From positions 1 to 28,238 of IMG/VR virus record IMGVR_UViG_3300027851_000103: a stretch of DNA of 28,238 nucleotides; one strand, 5' to 3'. Under the pieces are notes generated by a model. That model did no database searches. It was not told where the DNA came from and worked only from the letters and a program-made list of their open reading frames with translations. Origin of the DNA: a virus. Below are positions 20,626-27,450 of the stretch, in pieces. The position numbers and the translations under genes are program-made. Position 1 is the first letter of the stretch, and each line of letters begins with the position of its first letter.

Positions 20626-21269
20626 ACGAACTAAAACAATCAATGGCTAAAGCGATTTTCCCCTTCGTATCTGACAACCCAGATAACGACCATCACAGGG
20701 CTTTGGCTGGAGCCATAGCACAAGCCATACTCGACATGCCTGAGATTAAGCAGGCACTACAAAACACCGTCGCGTTAGATGGCGGTGTGACTATGGGGGA
20801 TGCCTCTACCCGTAAGGATGAGGTCAGCAGCACTGCTGCTTTTGTTACGTCCCCCACCAACCCCCGCGATTGTAAAGAGTGTGGGCAATCTGCTCGCGGT
20901 GGAGTGCACCACTGCCAGCCCACCTACACGCACGAGCAGGTCATGAGGCCAACCATGACAACGGATAACACACGCGGCAAAGTGAAGGTGCCTAGTGGTG
21001 TGGTTGAGCGGGCGTTAAAACAGATTCCAACGGAAAACGTGAATATGAGTGCACGCGATGCTAGACGCATTGTAACGGAATTAGCAGCAGCACTCGACCA
21101 CGAACGCGCACGGCTTATGCCAGTGCTGGAACAGGTGAGGGAGGCTTTGTCATTTATTCAGATGGTCGGGATAGAGCCAAATGACTTGCCAGACAATATA
21201 AGACTACGGCAATCGGCAACTATGGCCACCAAAGCACTCGCAGCGATTAACGAAGTGTTGAAGGGGTAG
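20622..21269 (+). CDS. Hypothetical protein with inserted GDASTRKDEV element (215 aa)
   Basis: 215 residues. The N-terminal 55 residues are helical ('LKQSMAKAIFPFVSDNPDNDHHRALAGAIAQAILDMPEIKQAL'). Residues 59-68 are GDASTRKDEV from the 30 bp repeat, followed by a low-complexity Ser/Thr/Pro stretch. 'CKECGQSARGGVHHC' (residues about 84-98) could bind zinc. The C-terminal 100 residues are helical. The repeat sits where two different-looking parts meet, as in the primase. It overlaps the zinc protein by 4 nt. No family was recognised for the whole. Confidence 0.62.
   Translation: MNELKQSMAKAIFPFVSDNPDNDHHRALAGAIAQAILDMPEIKQALQNTVALDGGVTMGDASTRKDEVSSTAAFVTSPTNPRDCKECGQSARGGVHHCQPTYTHEQVMRPTMTTDNTRGKVKVPSGVVERALKQIPTENVNMSARDARRIVTELAAALDHERARLMPVLEQVREALSFIQMVGIEPNDLPDNIRLRQSATMATKALAAINEVLKG
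20795..20824 (+). repeat. 30 bp direct repeat, copy 2 (encodes GDASTRKDEV)
   Basis: Identical to 14772-14801 and read in the same frame. It is followed about 25 bp later by GTCCCCCACCAACCCCC (20849-20865), similar to CATCCCCCAACCCTACCCC after copy 1, so the related unit may be about 70 bp long. Confidence 0.85.
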
Positions 21270-21273
21270 GGTG

Positions 21274-21561
21274 ATGCTGAGTCCACGCATATTATTTGGT
21301 GATACTACACGCCTGATAAAAGTTGGCATGCATAGACAGGCGGCTTTGTGGTTTGGCTTTAATGTCTGGGCTTGGGTTGCGAGAGTGCCTGTGTTTATTA
21401 TCGTCGCTCCCTTGGTTTTAATTCATCTAATAGCAGAAGGCATTGTTGAATGGCTGCGCTCAAGCCGCGTGAAGCGTTACTATGTTGCGTTGGACGATAA
21501 AGAAGATCGCTGGCGCGATGAATTGCGCAAAGAATATATAAAACGCAAGGAGTCCGTATGA
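21274..21561 (+). CDS. Single-pass membrane protein (95 aa)
   Basis: 95 residues. A basic amphipathic start precedes a long hydrophobic stretch (about residues 26-60, 'FGFNVWAWVARVPVFIIVAPLVLIHLI') which spans the membrane once or as a tight hairpin. The tail is strongly charged ('DDKEDRWRDELRKEYIKRKES'), probably cytoplasmic. The ATG at 21274 is preferred to the GTG at 21271 because of spacing to AAGGGG. It overlaps the next gene by 4 nt. Function is unknown. Confidence 0.6.
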   Translation: MLSPRILFGDTTRLIKVGMHRQAALWFGFNVWAWVARVPVFIIVAPLVLIHLIAEGIVEWLRSSRVKRYYVALDDKEDRWRDELRKEYIKRKESV

Positions 21562-21752
21562 CCGATAACCACTATGCGCTTTTCAAAGATGGGAAGCAGA
21601 TAAGCAAAAAACACGCTTCACGGCAAGTTGCTTTAATAGAAGCCTATGAACGTGGCGCTATTGTTCATTACTCGGCTGATTTTATTGGCGATGCCAGCGG
21701 CACTGAAATGATTGGTGGCTACGAAATACGGGAGGTTCAGAATGACCGATAA
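21558..21752 (+). CDS. Hypothetical protein (64 aa)
   Basis: 64 residues. 'YALFKDGKQISKKHASRQVALIEAYERGAIVHYSADF' resembles a small phage protein pattern (K.GK.ISK.H......A..EA.E.G.V.....DF), then 'MIGGYEIREV'. I recall this pattern in small phage proteins without a known function. AAGGAG lies before the ATG. It overlaps the Lar-like gene by 11 nt. Confidence 0.6.
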   Translation: MTDNHYALFKDGKQISKKHASRQVALIEAYERGAIVHYSADFIGDASGTEMIGGYEIREVQNDR

Positions 21753-22446
21753 CCAAGAGCTACTGCCATGCCCTTTTTGTGGTTCGACAGATGTTGACCC
21801 AACTGGTGTTGCTTCATTCAAAGATAATGAGAAAAACAACCCTGATGGAAGCCCACGTAATTGGTATAAGGCTAAGCCAGAATGGATAGAGCATCGCCCC
21901 GCGTGCAATAATTGTGGCGCTAGCACAGATAGTGATTGGAACACCCGCCCCACACAGCCGCAGGGCGACGTGGTGGAGCTTAGAGGTGTTGCAGAAGTTC
22001 TAGCCGAAACAAAGGAAGAAGGCATAGGTTTCTGGCGAACCTGCACCGGATGCTATGAAGGCGTAGACGGGCAAAACGTTCATGGCTACCAGCACAGCAA
22101 GGTGTTCGAGTGCGTGATCGGCATGGGTTGTCGTGAATGCGGTGGAATTGGCGCGACATGGGATACGACAGATTATGAAGAGATGGCTAAAAGCATGATT
22201 GCCGATGATATATCCGCCATGCCGCAGATGCCGGAGGAGGATGAAATCGAGAAGGCATTACGCTATCTTTTCCAAGTGGGTTATAACGTAGGCCACGGCG
22301 ATTGTGTTCTCGGTAAGCCTTTCAATAATGATGCAGGCAAAGAATATGCGATATTCGATACGCGAGAGCCGGAGTCATCCACGCTTCGCGCCCTACTCAA
22401 ACACATGCGGGGTGAGTGCCGTGACATTGCGCCACGCGAAAATTAA
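21742..22446 (+). CDS. Lar-like zinc protein with extended C-terminus
   Basis: 234 residues. The N-terminal 'ELLPCPFCGSTDVDPTG...RPACNNCGASTDSDWNTRP' (about residues 5-72) is the pattern of Lar-family proteins, which in the Rac prophage reduce host EcoKI restriction. CPFC and CNNC would hold one zinc. Unlike Lar proteins, which are short, this one has a second cysteine cluster (CTGCYEG near residue 104, CRECGGIG near 135) and a helical C-terminal region ('EKALRYLFQVGYNVG'). GGGAGG precedes the ATG by 8 nt. Restriction relief is a possible role, not demonstrated. Confidence 0.62.
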   Translation: MTDNQELLPCPFCGSTDVDPTGVASFKDNEKNNPDGSPRNWYKAKPEWIEHRPACNNCGASTDSDWNTRPTQPQGDVVELRGVAEVLAETKEEGIGFWRTCTGCYEGVDGQNVHGYQHSKVFECVIGMGCRECGGIGATWDTTDYEEMAKSMIADDISAMPQMPEEDEIEKALRYLFQVGYNVGHGDCVLGKPFNNDAGKEYAIFDTREPESSTLRALLKHMRGECRDIAPREN

Positions 22447-22472
22447 CTTTTGATTCCGAATTGTTATGCACC

Positions 22473-22505
22473 ATCTCTCTATGTAATTTTACACATGGGA
22501 GAGAT
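22473..22505 (+). promoter_or_regulatory. Hairpin covering the ribosome binding site of the next gene
   Basis: ATCTCTC (22473-22479) pairs with GAGAGAT (22499-22505) and ATGT with ACAT inside. GGGAGAG, the likely ribosome binding site for the ATG at 22507, lies in the stem. No T tract follows, so it is not an intrinsic terminator. Confidence 0.4.
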
Positions 22506-22506
22506 C

Positions 22507-22725
22507 ATGCGCTGGTTGGAAGGCATCAAGTGCGAAGACGGACTTGAAGAAGCTAGTTGCGGCAGGCTTGTTTCCTACATCAACGGCGACACACAGATTC
22601 AGCTCGCCGGTTTCTTTACTCCGTGTGAACTGTGTCGCCTGGCATGGTTTGTAAGATGGCAAGGGCAGCCTCCTCAGAACGCGCAACCCCAGCAATGCCC
22701 CCAGCAGTGCGCACCGCCTGAATAA
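22507..22725 (+). CDS. Small Cys-containing hypothetical protein, converges with VRR-NUC
   Basis: 72 residues from the ATG at 22507, with 'WLEGIKCEDGLEEASCGRLVSYINGDTQIQLAGFFTPCELCRLAWFVRWQ' and a Gln/Pro-rich tail. CELC could bind metal with the earlier cysteines. The last 110 nt overlap the end of the VRR-NUC gene on the other strand. Only the first half looks like a normal protein, and the tail could be an effect of reading through the opposite gene. Confidence 0.42.
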   Translation: MRWLEGIKCEDGLEEASCGRLVSYINGDTQIQLAGFFTPCELCRLAWFVRWQGQPPQNAQPQQCPQQCAPPE

Positions 22726-22984
22726 AGGAAAGCTGCGCATCAGTAGCGCGCCCTTTATCCTTCACCTCAACAGCAACGAACACGGCCAAACGCGCACCGA
22801 CCATCTCGGGCGTGACCGTAACCGTGCGCCATCCAATGAGATCACTGCCGCCTGGGTTGGCGACCCCGTACCTTACCCACTGCCCGTTCTTATCCTGCAA
22901 CGCGCCGCAGTTATTGCGGAACATCCGCACAGCGCCACGGCTACACGCGAGCATAATACGCTTGAGAATGGCAGACTCAGACAC
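22616..22984 (-). CDS. VRR-NUC domain nuclease
   Basis: 122 residues; stand-alone VRR-NUC proteins are common phage nucleases that may act on branched DNA. The signature is clear: 'RYGVANPGGSDLIGW' (D48), 'VAVEVKDKGRATDAQLSFIQAVRTAGG' (E73, K75, Q84) and 'AGVARSEEAA'. The GTG at 22984 is chosen because GAGAGG lies 4 nt before it and it gives an 8 nt overlap with the upstream zinc-ribbon gene. A longer in-frame start at 23110 would cover most of that gene. It is the last gene of the minus-strand recombination block. Confidence 0.85.
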   Translation of the reverse strand: MSESAILKRIMLACSRGAVRMFRNNCGALQDKNGQWVRYGVANPGGSDLIGWRTVTVTPEMVGARLAVFVAVEVKDKGRATDAQLSFIQAVRTAGGIAGVARSEEAALAILQTMPGDTVHTE

Positions 22985-23195
22985 CGCACCTCTCAGGGCC
23001 GGCGCACCACCATGTTCCAAGTAGGTGTTGATATGGCTTGCCCGCCCCCGCTGCGTTGAGAGCTGCACGGTACTGCACACCAACACCGAACGCCGGCATG
23101 TCACAGCCACACCCAGCGCACACGCGGCGAATAATAACCGTGCCAGACTCAGCGCGTCGGGTTAGGCGGGGTGATGTGATTTTATCAACGGTCAT
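22977..23195 (-). CDS. Small zinc-ribbon protein (72 aa)
   Basis: 72 residues. 'RRVCAGCGCDMPAFGVGVQYRAA' and 'LLGTWWCAGPERCGV' give C-x2-C and C-x5-C pairs that can hold a zinc. The long loop between them has no other Cys. It is encoded between the helicase (9 nt gap) and the VRR-NUC gene (8 nt overlap). It may be a helper of one of those enzymes, but no family is known to me. Confidence 0.6.
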   Translation of the reverse strand: MTVDKITSPRLTRRAESGTVIIRRVCAGCGCDMPAFGVGVQYRAALNAAGAGKPYQHLLGTWWCAGPERCGV

Positions 23196-23204
23196 GGCGC
23201 AGCA

Positions 23205-24674
23205 TTACCTACCTATCGCGCTCAAAACCCACGCAGCGAACTTCCCAGGGTCAGGCTTCCCGATGCTGCTTGCGTAAGCCACCAGCTCACCAAGCGTAGC
23301 CTCACTGCCCTTGCGCGCGCGGTGATAATGCGCCGCCCAGAATAGCGGGCGCTTGTAGCCCCTGCCCTCACCCACAGCGACCAGCTCAGCGAGCGACTCG
23401 CACTTGCGGTTCTCGATCACACGGCGTTTGCGCGCGGCCTCAAGGTCAACCTCGACCAACTCAGCGTCCACAACCTCAGGCTCACGAGCTTGCACCACAT
23501 ATTCGTGGCCGCACTCGGGGCACTTAGGCGCAGGCGCGTGCGCGGCGTAGCAGCTTGGGCACTGGCGCACAGCGGGTCCACTATCCACACCTTTGCCCCC
23601 AGCTTTCTTTGCCCGACCCTCTAGGCTCCATTCCCGTTCATCGTCAGGCAGGCCGTGGCGCGCGATGTTGCCGGCGTGGTCGAGAATGAGCGCCTGCTTC
23701 TTGCCCGCATCAGGTCGAAGGCACCGGCCAACCTGTTGCAGATATAAGCTGAGCGACTGCGTGGGGCGAAGGAGAATGGATACCTCAAGCTGCGGAAGGT
23801 CGAACCCTTCACCGAATAAATCGACGTTGCAAAGAACCTGTATCTCACCGCGTCGGAAGGCCGCGATAGTCTGCTTGCGAACCTCAGGCTGCGTCGTGCC
23901 ATCGAGATGCACCGCGACAACACCAGCCAGCCGGAACTGTTCAGCCACATGCTGCGAATGCTTGACTGACACACAGAACGCAACCGCAGACTTGCCGCGA
24001 GCCAGCTTCAGATAATGCTTGATCGCGTCACCCGTGATGGTGGGCTTATCCATCACGCTTTCATTCTCACCTCGGGCGTAGTCGCCCATACGCTTTGTCA
24101 CGCCAGCCATGTCAGGCGCGGGCGGGGCAAAGGCTCGGTACTTGCTGAGGTAACCATTCTCTATCAGCCACGGCACGCTTGGGCCGCGCACCATTGCGGC
24201 AAAAAGATCATCAAGACCCTTGCCATCAAGGCGCTCAGGCGTAGCGCTCAGACCCACATGCTTTGCCTGCGGGTTGGCTTGCATCACCCGCTTCCAGCCA
24301 GCGGCGGCGGTGTGGTGGGCCTCGTCCCACACAATAAGGTCGGGCGCGCGGTAGCGGCTCATACGATTTTTTAAGGTGTCTATGCTGCAAATCTGCACCG
24401 GCATGTTCGGGTTCACAGGCCAACCTGCTGCAATCACACCATAAGGAATGCCGACCTTATCGAAGGTACGCGCGGTTTGCTCTACCAGCTCAGCGCGGTG
24501 GCAGTTGAACCATGAGATGCGACCACGTGAAGATGCCGAGCCAAGCATGTGCGCAGCAAGCGCAGTCTTACCAGCACCAGTGGGTGCCTGAATGAGAACC
24601 GAGTCATTGTGCCGCAGAAGGCCGCGCGCCTCCGCAATCATCGCGTCCTGATATGGGCGAAGCTGAAATGTCAC
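23205..24674 (-). CDS. SF2 DEAD/DEAH-box DNA/RNA helicase
   Basis: 489 residues. It begins 'LRPYQDAMIAEARGLL' (Q motif-like). Walker A is PTGAGKT (residues 31-37), motif II is DEAH (117-120), motif III SAT (143-145) and motif VI 'QQVGRCLRP' (313-321). A C-terminal zinc finger has C372, C375, C385 and C388. This is the helicase common in temperate phage replication or recombination clusters next to VRR-NUC. All motifs are intact. It overlaps the upstream HTH gene by 4 nt. Confidence 0.9.
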   Translation of the reverse strand: MTFQLRPYQDAMIAEARGLLRHNDSVLIQAPTGAGKTALAAHMLGSASSRGRISWFNCHRAELVEQTARTFDKVGIPYGVIAAGWPVNPNMPVQICSIDTLKNRMSRYRAPDLIVWDEAHHTAAAGWKRVMQANPQAKHVGLSATPERLDGKGLDDLFAAMVRGPSVPWLIENGYLSKYRAFAPPAPDMAGVTKRMGDYARGENESVMDKPTITGDAIKHYLKLARGKSAVAFCVSVKHSQHVAEQFRLAGVVAVHLDGTTQPEVRKQTIAAFRRGEIQVLCNVDLFGEGFDLPQLEVSILLRPTQSLSLYLQQVGRCLRPDAGKKQALILDHAGNIARHGLPDDEREWSLEGRAKKAGGKGVDSGPAVRQCPSCYAAHAPAPKCPECGHEYVVQAREPEVVDAELVEVDLEAARKRRVIENRKCESLAELVAVGEGRGYKRPLFWAAHYHRARKGSEATLGELVAYASSIGKPDPGKFAAWVLSAIGR

Positions 24675-24877
24675 AGCCCATTCAACTCTTCAAACGAAAG
24701 GGCTGCGCCGCGACGCCGCGCCTCCATCACCAGAAACGCATGGTGGCGGGTAGGAATCTTGCCGTCTTTGCGGGTTTCCCACTCGCGTGGGCAGGTGCGG
24801 GTTACGCCACACAGCCGCGCCAGTTCGGCCTTCGACCCAATGTCAAGCCGTTTCATTACCAATTTGACTACCGTCAT
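24671..24877 (-). CDS. Cro-like HTH regulator
   Basis: 68 residues. 'LDIGSKAELARLCGVTRTCPREWETRKDGKIPTRHHAFLVMEARRRG' is a helix-turn-helix of the Cro/YdaS-like type: helix 2 is 'KAELARLCG' and the recognition helix 'TRTCPREWE'. The end is 'LSFEELNGL'. The gene diverges from the XRE repressor at 24995 across 117 bp, a typical lysogeny switch arrangement. It is the first gene of the helicase/VRR-NUC unit. The pairing as a true switch is inferred. Confidence 0.7.
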   Translation of the reverse strand: MTVVKLVMKRLDIGSKAELARLCGVTRTCPREWETRKDGKIPTRHHAFLVMEARRRGAALSFEELNGL

Positions 24878-24937
24878 AAAAACTCACCAGTTAGATTTTC
24901 ACAACCATACCATTTCGTAAATCACAACGCAACATTA

Positions 24938-24967
24938 TTGACATTTTACCGACACTTACTCTATGAT
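24938..24967 (+). promoter_or_regulatory. Sigma70-type promoter for the XRE repressor
   Basis: TTGACA (24938-24943), 18 nt spacer, TATGAT (24962-24967), followed by AAGGAGG and the GTG at 24995. This is the most canonical promoter in the window. It does not carry the phage-wide motif. On the other strand a weaker TTGCGT-17-TATGGT pair may serve the Cro-like gene. TCACAAC occurs twice in the gap and might be an operator half site. Confidence 0.7.
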
Positions 24968-24994
24968 ACCTGACCCTAACCAAGGAGGCCGAAC

Positions 24995-25354
24995 GTGGCC
25001 ATCAACGGCAAGTGGTTTCGTGCGAAGCTGGTCGAGAAATCCCGAAGCCAAAGGCAGCTTGCAAAGCACCTCGGGCTAGACCCCGCCGCCATCACCCTCA
25101 TGCTTCGCGGCGACCGCCGCATGCAGCTAGACGAAGCCAAATCCATAGCCGCTTTTATAGGTGAACCGCTGATTGATGTGCTGCGTGCCGCTGGCCTGCC
25201 ACTGCGCCAGTCTGGTAGCGCGTCCATCGGAATGACACCCATGCCAGAGAGCGCCGCCGACAGCGCAACCGTTCGTGATCTTGTGCGCAAATATAACGGG
25301 CTACTGGCTGAGGCCGAGAAGGTTGCGCGCGCTATTGAGGTATTGAAATCATAG
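24995..25354 (+). CDS. XRE-family repressor candidate
   Basis: 119 residues from a GTG with AAGGAGG 6 nt upstream. 'KSRSQRQLAKHLGLDPAAITLMLRGDRRMQLDEAKSIAAFIGEPLIDVLRAAG' is a clear XRE helix-turn-helix (residues about 12-63). The C-terminal part is a short helix ('DLVRKYNGLLAEAEKVARAIEVLKS') that may dimerise. There is no LexA-like S24 peptidase domain, so RecA-driven self-cleavage is not expected. Divergent from a Cro-like gene, it is the best candidate for the lysogenic repressor. Confidence 0.75.
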   Translation: MAINGKWFRAKLVEKSRSQRQLAKHLGLDPAAITLMLRGDRRMQLDEAKSIAAFIGEPLIDVLRAAGLPLRQSGSASIGMTPMPESAADSATVRDLVRKYNGLLAEAEKVARAIEVLKS

Positions 25355-25370
25355 GCCGCAAACTTTCCTG

Positions 25371-25402
25371 TTGACTATTGCGAATGTTGAGATAATCTCA
25401 AC
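25371..25402 (+). promoter_or_regulatory. Promoter/operator-like site with perfect 17 bp palindrome
   Basis: TTGACT (25371-25376), 9 nt, then GTTGAGATAATCTCAAC (25386-25402), a perfect palindrome around one central base. GATAAT begins 14 nt after the TTGACT box. It lies 25 nt before the ATG of the 69-aa gene that leads the recombination genes. Confidence 0.7.
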
Positions 25403-25427
25403 GGCGCAATATAGCACAGGAGAGAAC

Positions 25428-25637
25428 ATGAAAGTAATGCCAGTTGATACCCTAGCAGCGCGCATGGCCGAAGCGGTCATCATCGTCGCCTCACATCAAG
25501 GGTATCGCGCCCCCGCCAAACCAGACATCGAAACCCTACGCGCACTCATTGCCGACTGGGTAGATGCCAACCTAGGACCAGCGCGCGCCGAGGTGCACAC
25601 CATTGCCCGCGCACCGCTTGCTATGGTGGAGGGTTAG
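25428..25637 (+). CDS. Hypothetical protein (69 aa)
   Basis: 69 residues, MKVMPVDTLAARMAEAVIIV, then 'PDIETLRALIADWVDANLGPARAEVHTI'. It is mainly helical. The ATG at 25428 has AGGAGAG upstream; an in-frame start at 25371 would lie within the promoter box. It abuts the exonuclease gene and is probably co-expressed with RecE/RecT. No family was recognised. Confidence 0.65.
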   Translation: MKVMPVDTLAARMAEAVIIVASHQGYRAPAKPDIETLRALIADWVDANLGPARAEVHTIARAPLAMVEG

Positions 25638-26453
25638 ATGCAACCAGGTATCTACAGCGATCTAAGCAATGAGCAATACCACGGCGGCGAAGGCATCTCG
25701 AAGTCTGGCCTGTGGAAGCTGCACACCAAGTCGCCCGCGCATTACCGCGCCGAGGTGATGGAAGAAACCGACGCAATGAAGTTCGGAACCGCAGCGCACA
25801 TGGCGTTGCTTGAGCCGGAAAAGCTCGAACGATTTTATGCTCGGCTGCCTGATGCTTACGATGGGCGCACCAAGGCTGGCAAAGACCTGCTTGCAGCCAT
25901 CGAGGCATCGGGTGTCGTGGCACTCAAGGCCGCTGAGTTCGATGCTGTGCTTGCCATCCGCGACAAGCTGCACGCCGAGCCTCTTATTAAGAAAGCGCTG
26001 GCCGGTGCTCAGTTTGAATATAGCGCGTACTGGATTGACGATGTGACCGGCGAACTATGCCGCTGCCGACCGGATGCATATAACCCAGGGCTGCGCCTCA
26101 TGGTTGACCTGAAGACCACCGTAGATGCCAGCCCGTCAGCCTTCCCTAAGTCGGTGGCTAACTTCGGCTACCACATGCAACAAGCATGGTATCGCGACGG
26201 GTGGGAAGCAGCAGGTGGCGGCGAGGTCGATGCGTTCGTGTTCATCGCGGTCGAGAAAACCGCGCCGTTCGCATACGCCATCTATGACTTGAACCCCACC
26301 GACGAGGCTATTGGCCGCATGCTGTGCCGAGAGGCGCTGGACAAATACGCCGCATGCAAACGCGCCGATGACTGGCCAGCCTACCCAACCGGCGTGCAGT
26401 CCCTATCGTTGCCCGCGTGGGCACGACCAGCCATGCCTGAAGCATTGATCTAA
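25638..26453 (+). CDS. RecE-like PD-(D/E)XK exonuclease
   Basis: 271 residues; resects DNA ends so that RecT can anneal the strand. It begins 'GIYSDLSNEQYHGGEGISKSGLWKL', the usual opening of the phage PDDEXK exonuclease family (DUF3799). 'KFGTAAHMALLEPE' carries H54, 'CRCRPDAYN' carries D146, and 'LMVDLKTT' gives D157 and K159. 'HMQQAWYRDGW' holds the conserved Gln and Tyr. All catalytic residues are present and length is normal for a single-domain protein. It is followed by recT after 20 nt. Confidence 0.9.
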   Translation: MQPGIYSDLSNEQYHGGEGISKSGLWKLHTKSPAHYRAEVMEETDAMKFGTAAHMALLEPEKLERFYARLPDAYDGRTKAGKDLLAAIEASGVVALKAAEFDAVLAIRDKLHAEPLIKKALAGAQFEYSAYWIDDVTGELCRCRPDAYNPGLRLMVDLKTTVDASPSAFPKSVANFGYHMQQAWYRDGWEAAGGGEVDAFVFIAVEKTAPFAYAIYDLNPTDEAIGRMLCREALDKYAACKRADDWPAYPTGVQSLSLPAWARPAMPEALI

Positions 26454-26473
26454 TCACAACAACGGAGAGAATA

Positions 26474-27328
26474 ATGACTGAGAAAGTACACCCAATCGTA
26501 GAGTTCAAAGGCGAGCTTGAGAAACGCTCAGGCGACTTCAAGGCTGCCCTGCCCGCGCACATTCCCGCCGAGCGCTTTATTCGCACCACCGTCACGGCAA
26601 TCCAAAACAGCCCTGACATTCTCGAATGCACTAAGGCCAGCATCCTCACGTCCTGCATGAAGGCAGCGCAGGATGGTCTGGTGCTTGATGGTCGCGAGGC
26701 AGCACTTGTCAAGTACAATGTGAAGGAAGGTGACAAGTGGGTGGCCAAGGCACAGTACATGCCTATGATCGCCGGCGTGATGAAGCTGGTGCGTAACAGC
26801 GGCCAGCTCAGCAGCCTCACTGCACAGGTTGTCTATAGCGGCGACAAGTTCTCATACAACCCCGCCAGCGGCGAAGCGCCAAACCATGAGCCAGACTGGT
26901 TCGGCAAGCGCGGCACCGTCATTGGCGTATATGCCGTAGCCCGCCTGAAAGATGGCAGCGTTGTGGTCGAGGTGATGAGCCGCGACGATGTGGAAGCAAT
27001 CCGCGCGCGCAGCAAGGGCAAAGACAAAGGGCCATGGGTAACTGACTGGAACGAGATGGCGCGCAAGACCGTCATTCGCCGCATCAGCAAGTACCTGCCA
27101 AAGTCTACCGACCGCGACGACGACGCGCGGTTGTTCTCGGCAATCGAACGTCATGATGAAGACTTCGACTTTGAAGCAGAGGCCGAGCCAGCCACCGCGC
27201 CAAAGCAGAAGCGCAAGCGCGCGGCTGAAATTCTCTCAGGCGCAACGGTTGAGGTGAACCCCGAAACCGGCGAGATCATCGACGCACTTGGGTCAGTTAC
27301 CGAACCGACTGACAGCGACGTGATGTAG
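26474..27328 (+). CDS. recT: RecT-family single-strand annealing protein
   Basis: 284 residues. The RecT pattern is clear: 'RFIRTTVTAIQNSPDILECTKASILTSCMKAAQDGLVLDGREAALVKYN', 'AQYMPMIAGVMKLVRNSGQLSSLTAQVVYSGD', 'VIGVYAVARLKDGS' and 'WVTDWNEMARKTVIRRISKYLP'. It binds ssDNA and anneals strands, working with the adjacent exonuclease in phage recombination. The C-terminal ~65 residues are charged and low in order, with a basic stretch KQKRKR. CGGAGAG precedes the ATG. Confidence 0.93.
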   Translation: MTEKVHPIVEFKGELEKRSGDFKAALPAHIPAERFIRTTVTAIQNSPDILECTKASILTSCMKAAQDGLVLDGREAALVKYNVKEGDKWVAKAQYMPMIAGVMKLVRNSGQLSSLTAQVVYSGDKFSYNPASGEAPNHEPDWFGKRGTVIGVYAVARLKDGSVVVEVMSRDDVEAIRARSKGKDKGPWVTDWNEMARKTVIRRISKYLPKSTDRDDDARLFSAIERHDEDFDFEAEAEPATAPKQKRKRAAEILSGATVEVNPETGEIIDALGSVTEPTDSDVM

Positions 27329-27330
27329 TT

Positions 27331-27450
27331 ATGCGCTGGGTTGTCTGGTTTTTCGCTATCTGGATGGCAGTTGCGGCAATGGCCGCGCTGCTTTCCGGCT
27401 GCGAAATTGAAAGCGACAAAGTAACCCCAACGTCAGTGTGGTTCGTATGA
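27331..27450 (+). CDS. 39-aa lipoprotein
   Basis: 39 residues with a hydrophobic signal (MRWVVWFFAIWMAVAAMAA) and a lipobox 'LLSGC', which would be cut before Cys24 and lipidated. Only 16 residues would remain, 'CEIESDKVTPTSVWFV'. It starts 2 nt after recT and ends in an ATGA overlap. The form recalls tiny phage lipoproteins such as Rz1 or exclusion lipoproteins, but nothing shows which. Confidence 0.55.
   Translation: MRWVVWFFAIWMAVAAMAALLSGCEIESDKVTPTSVWFV

Noticed and set aside
22616-23110. Longer form of the VRR-NUC protein starting at 23110
   Set aside because: It would cover most of the zinc-ribbon gene, and the GTG at 22984 has a good ribosome binding site and a short overlap typical of this operon.
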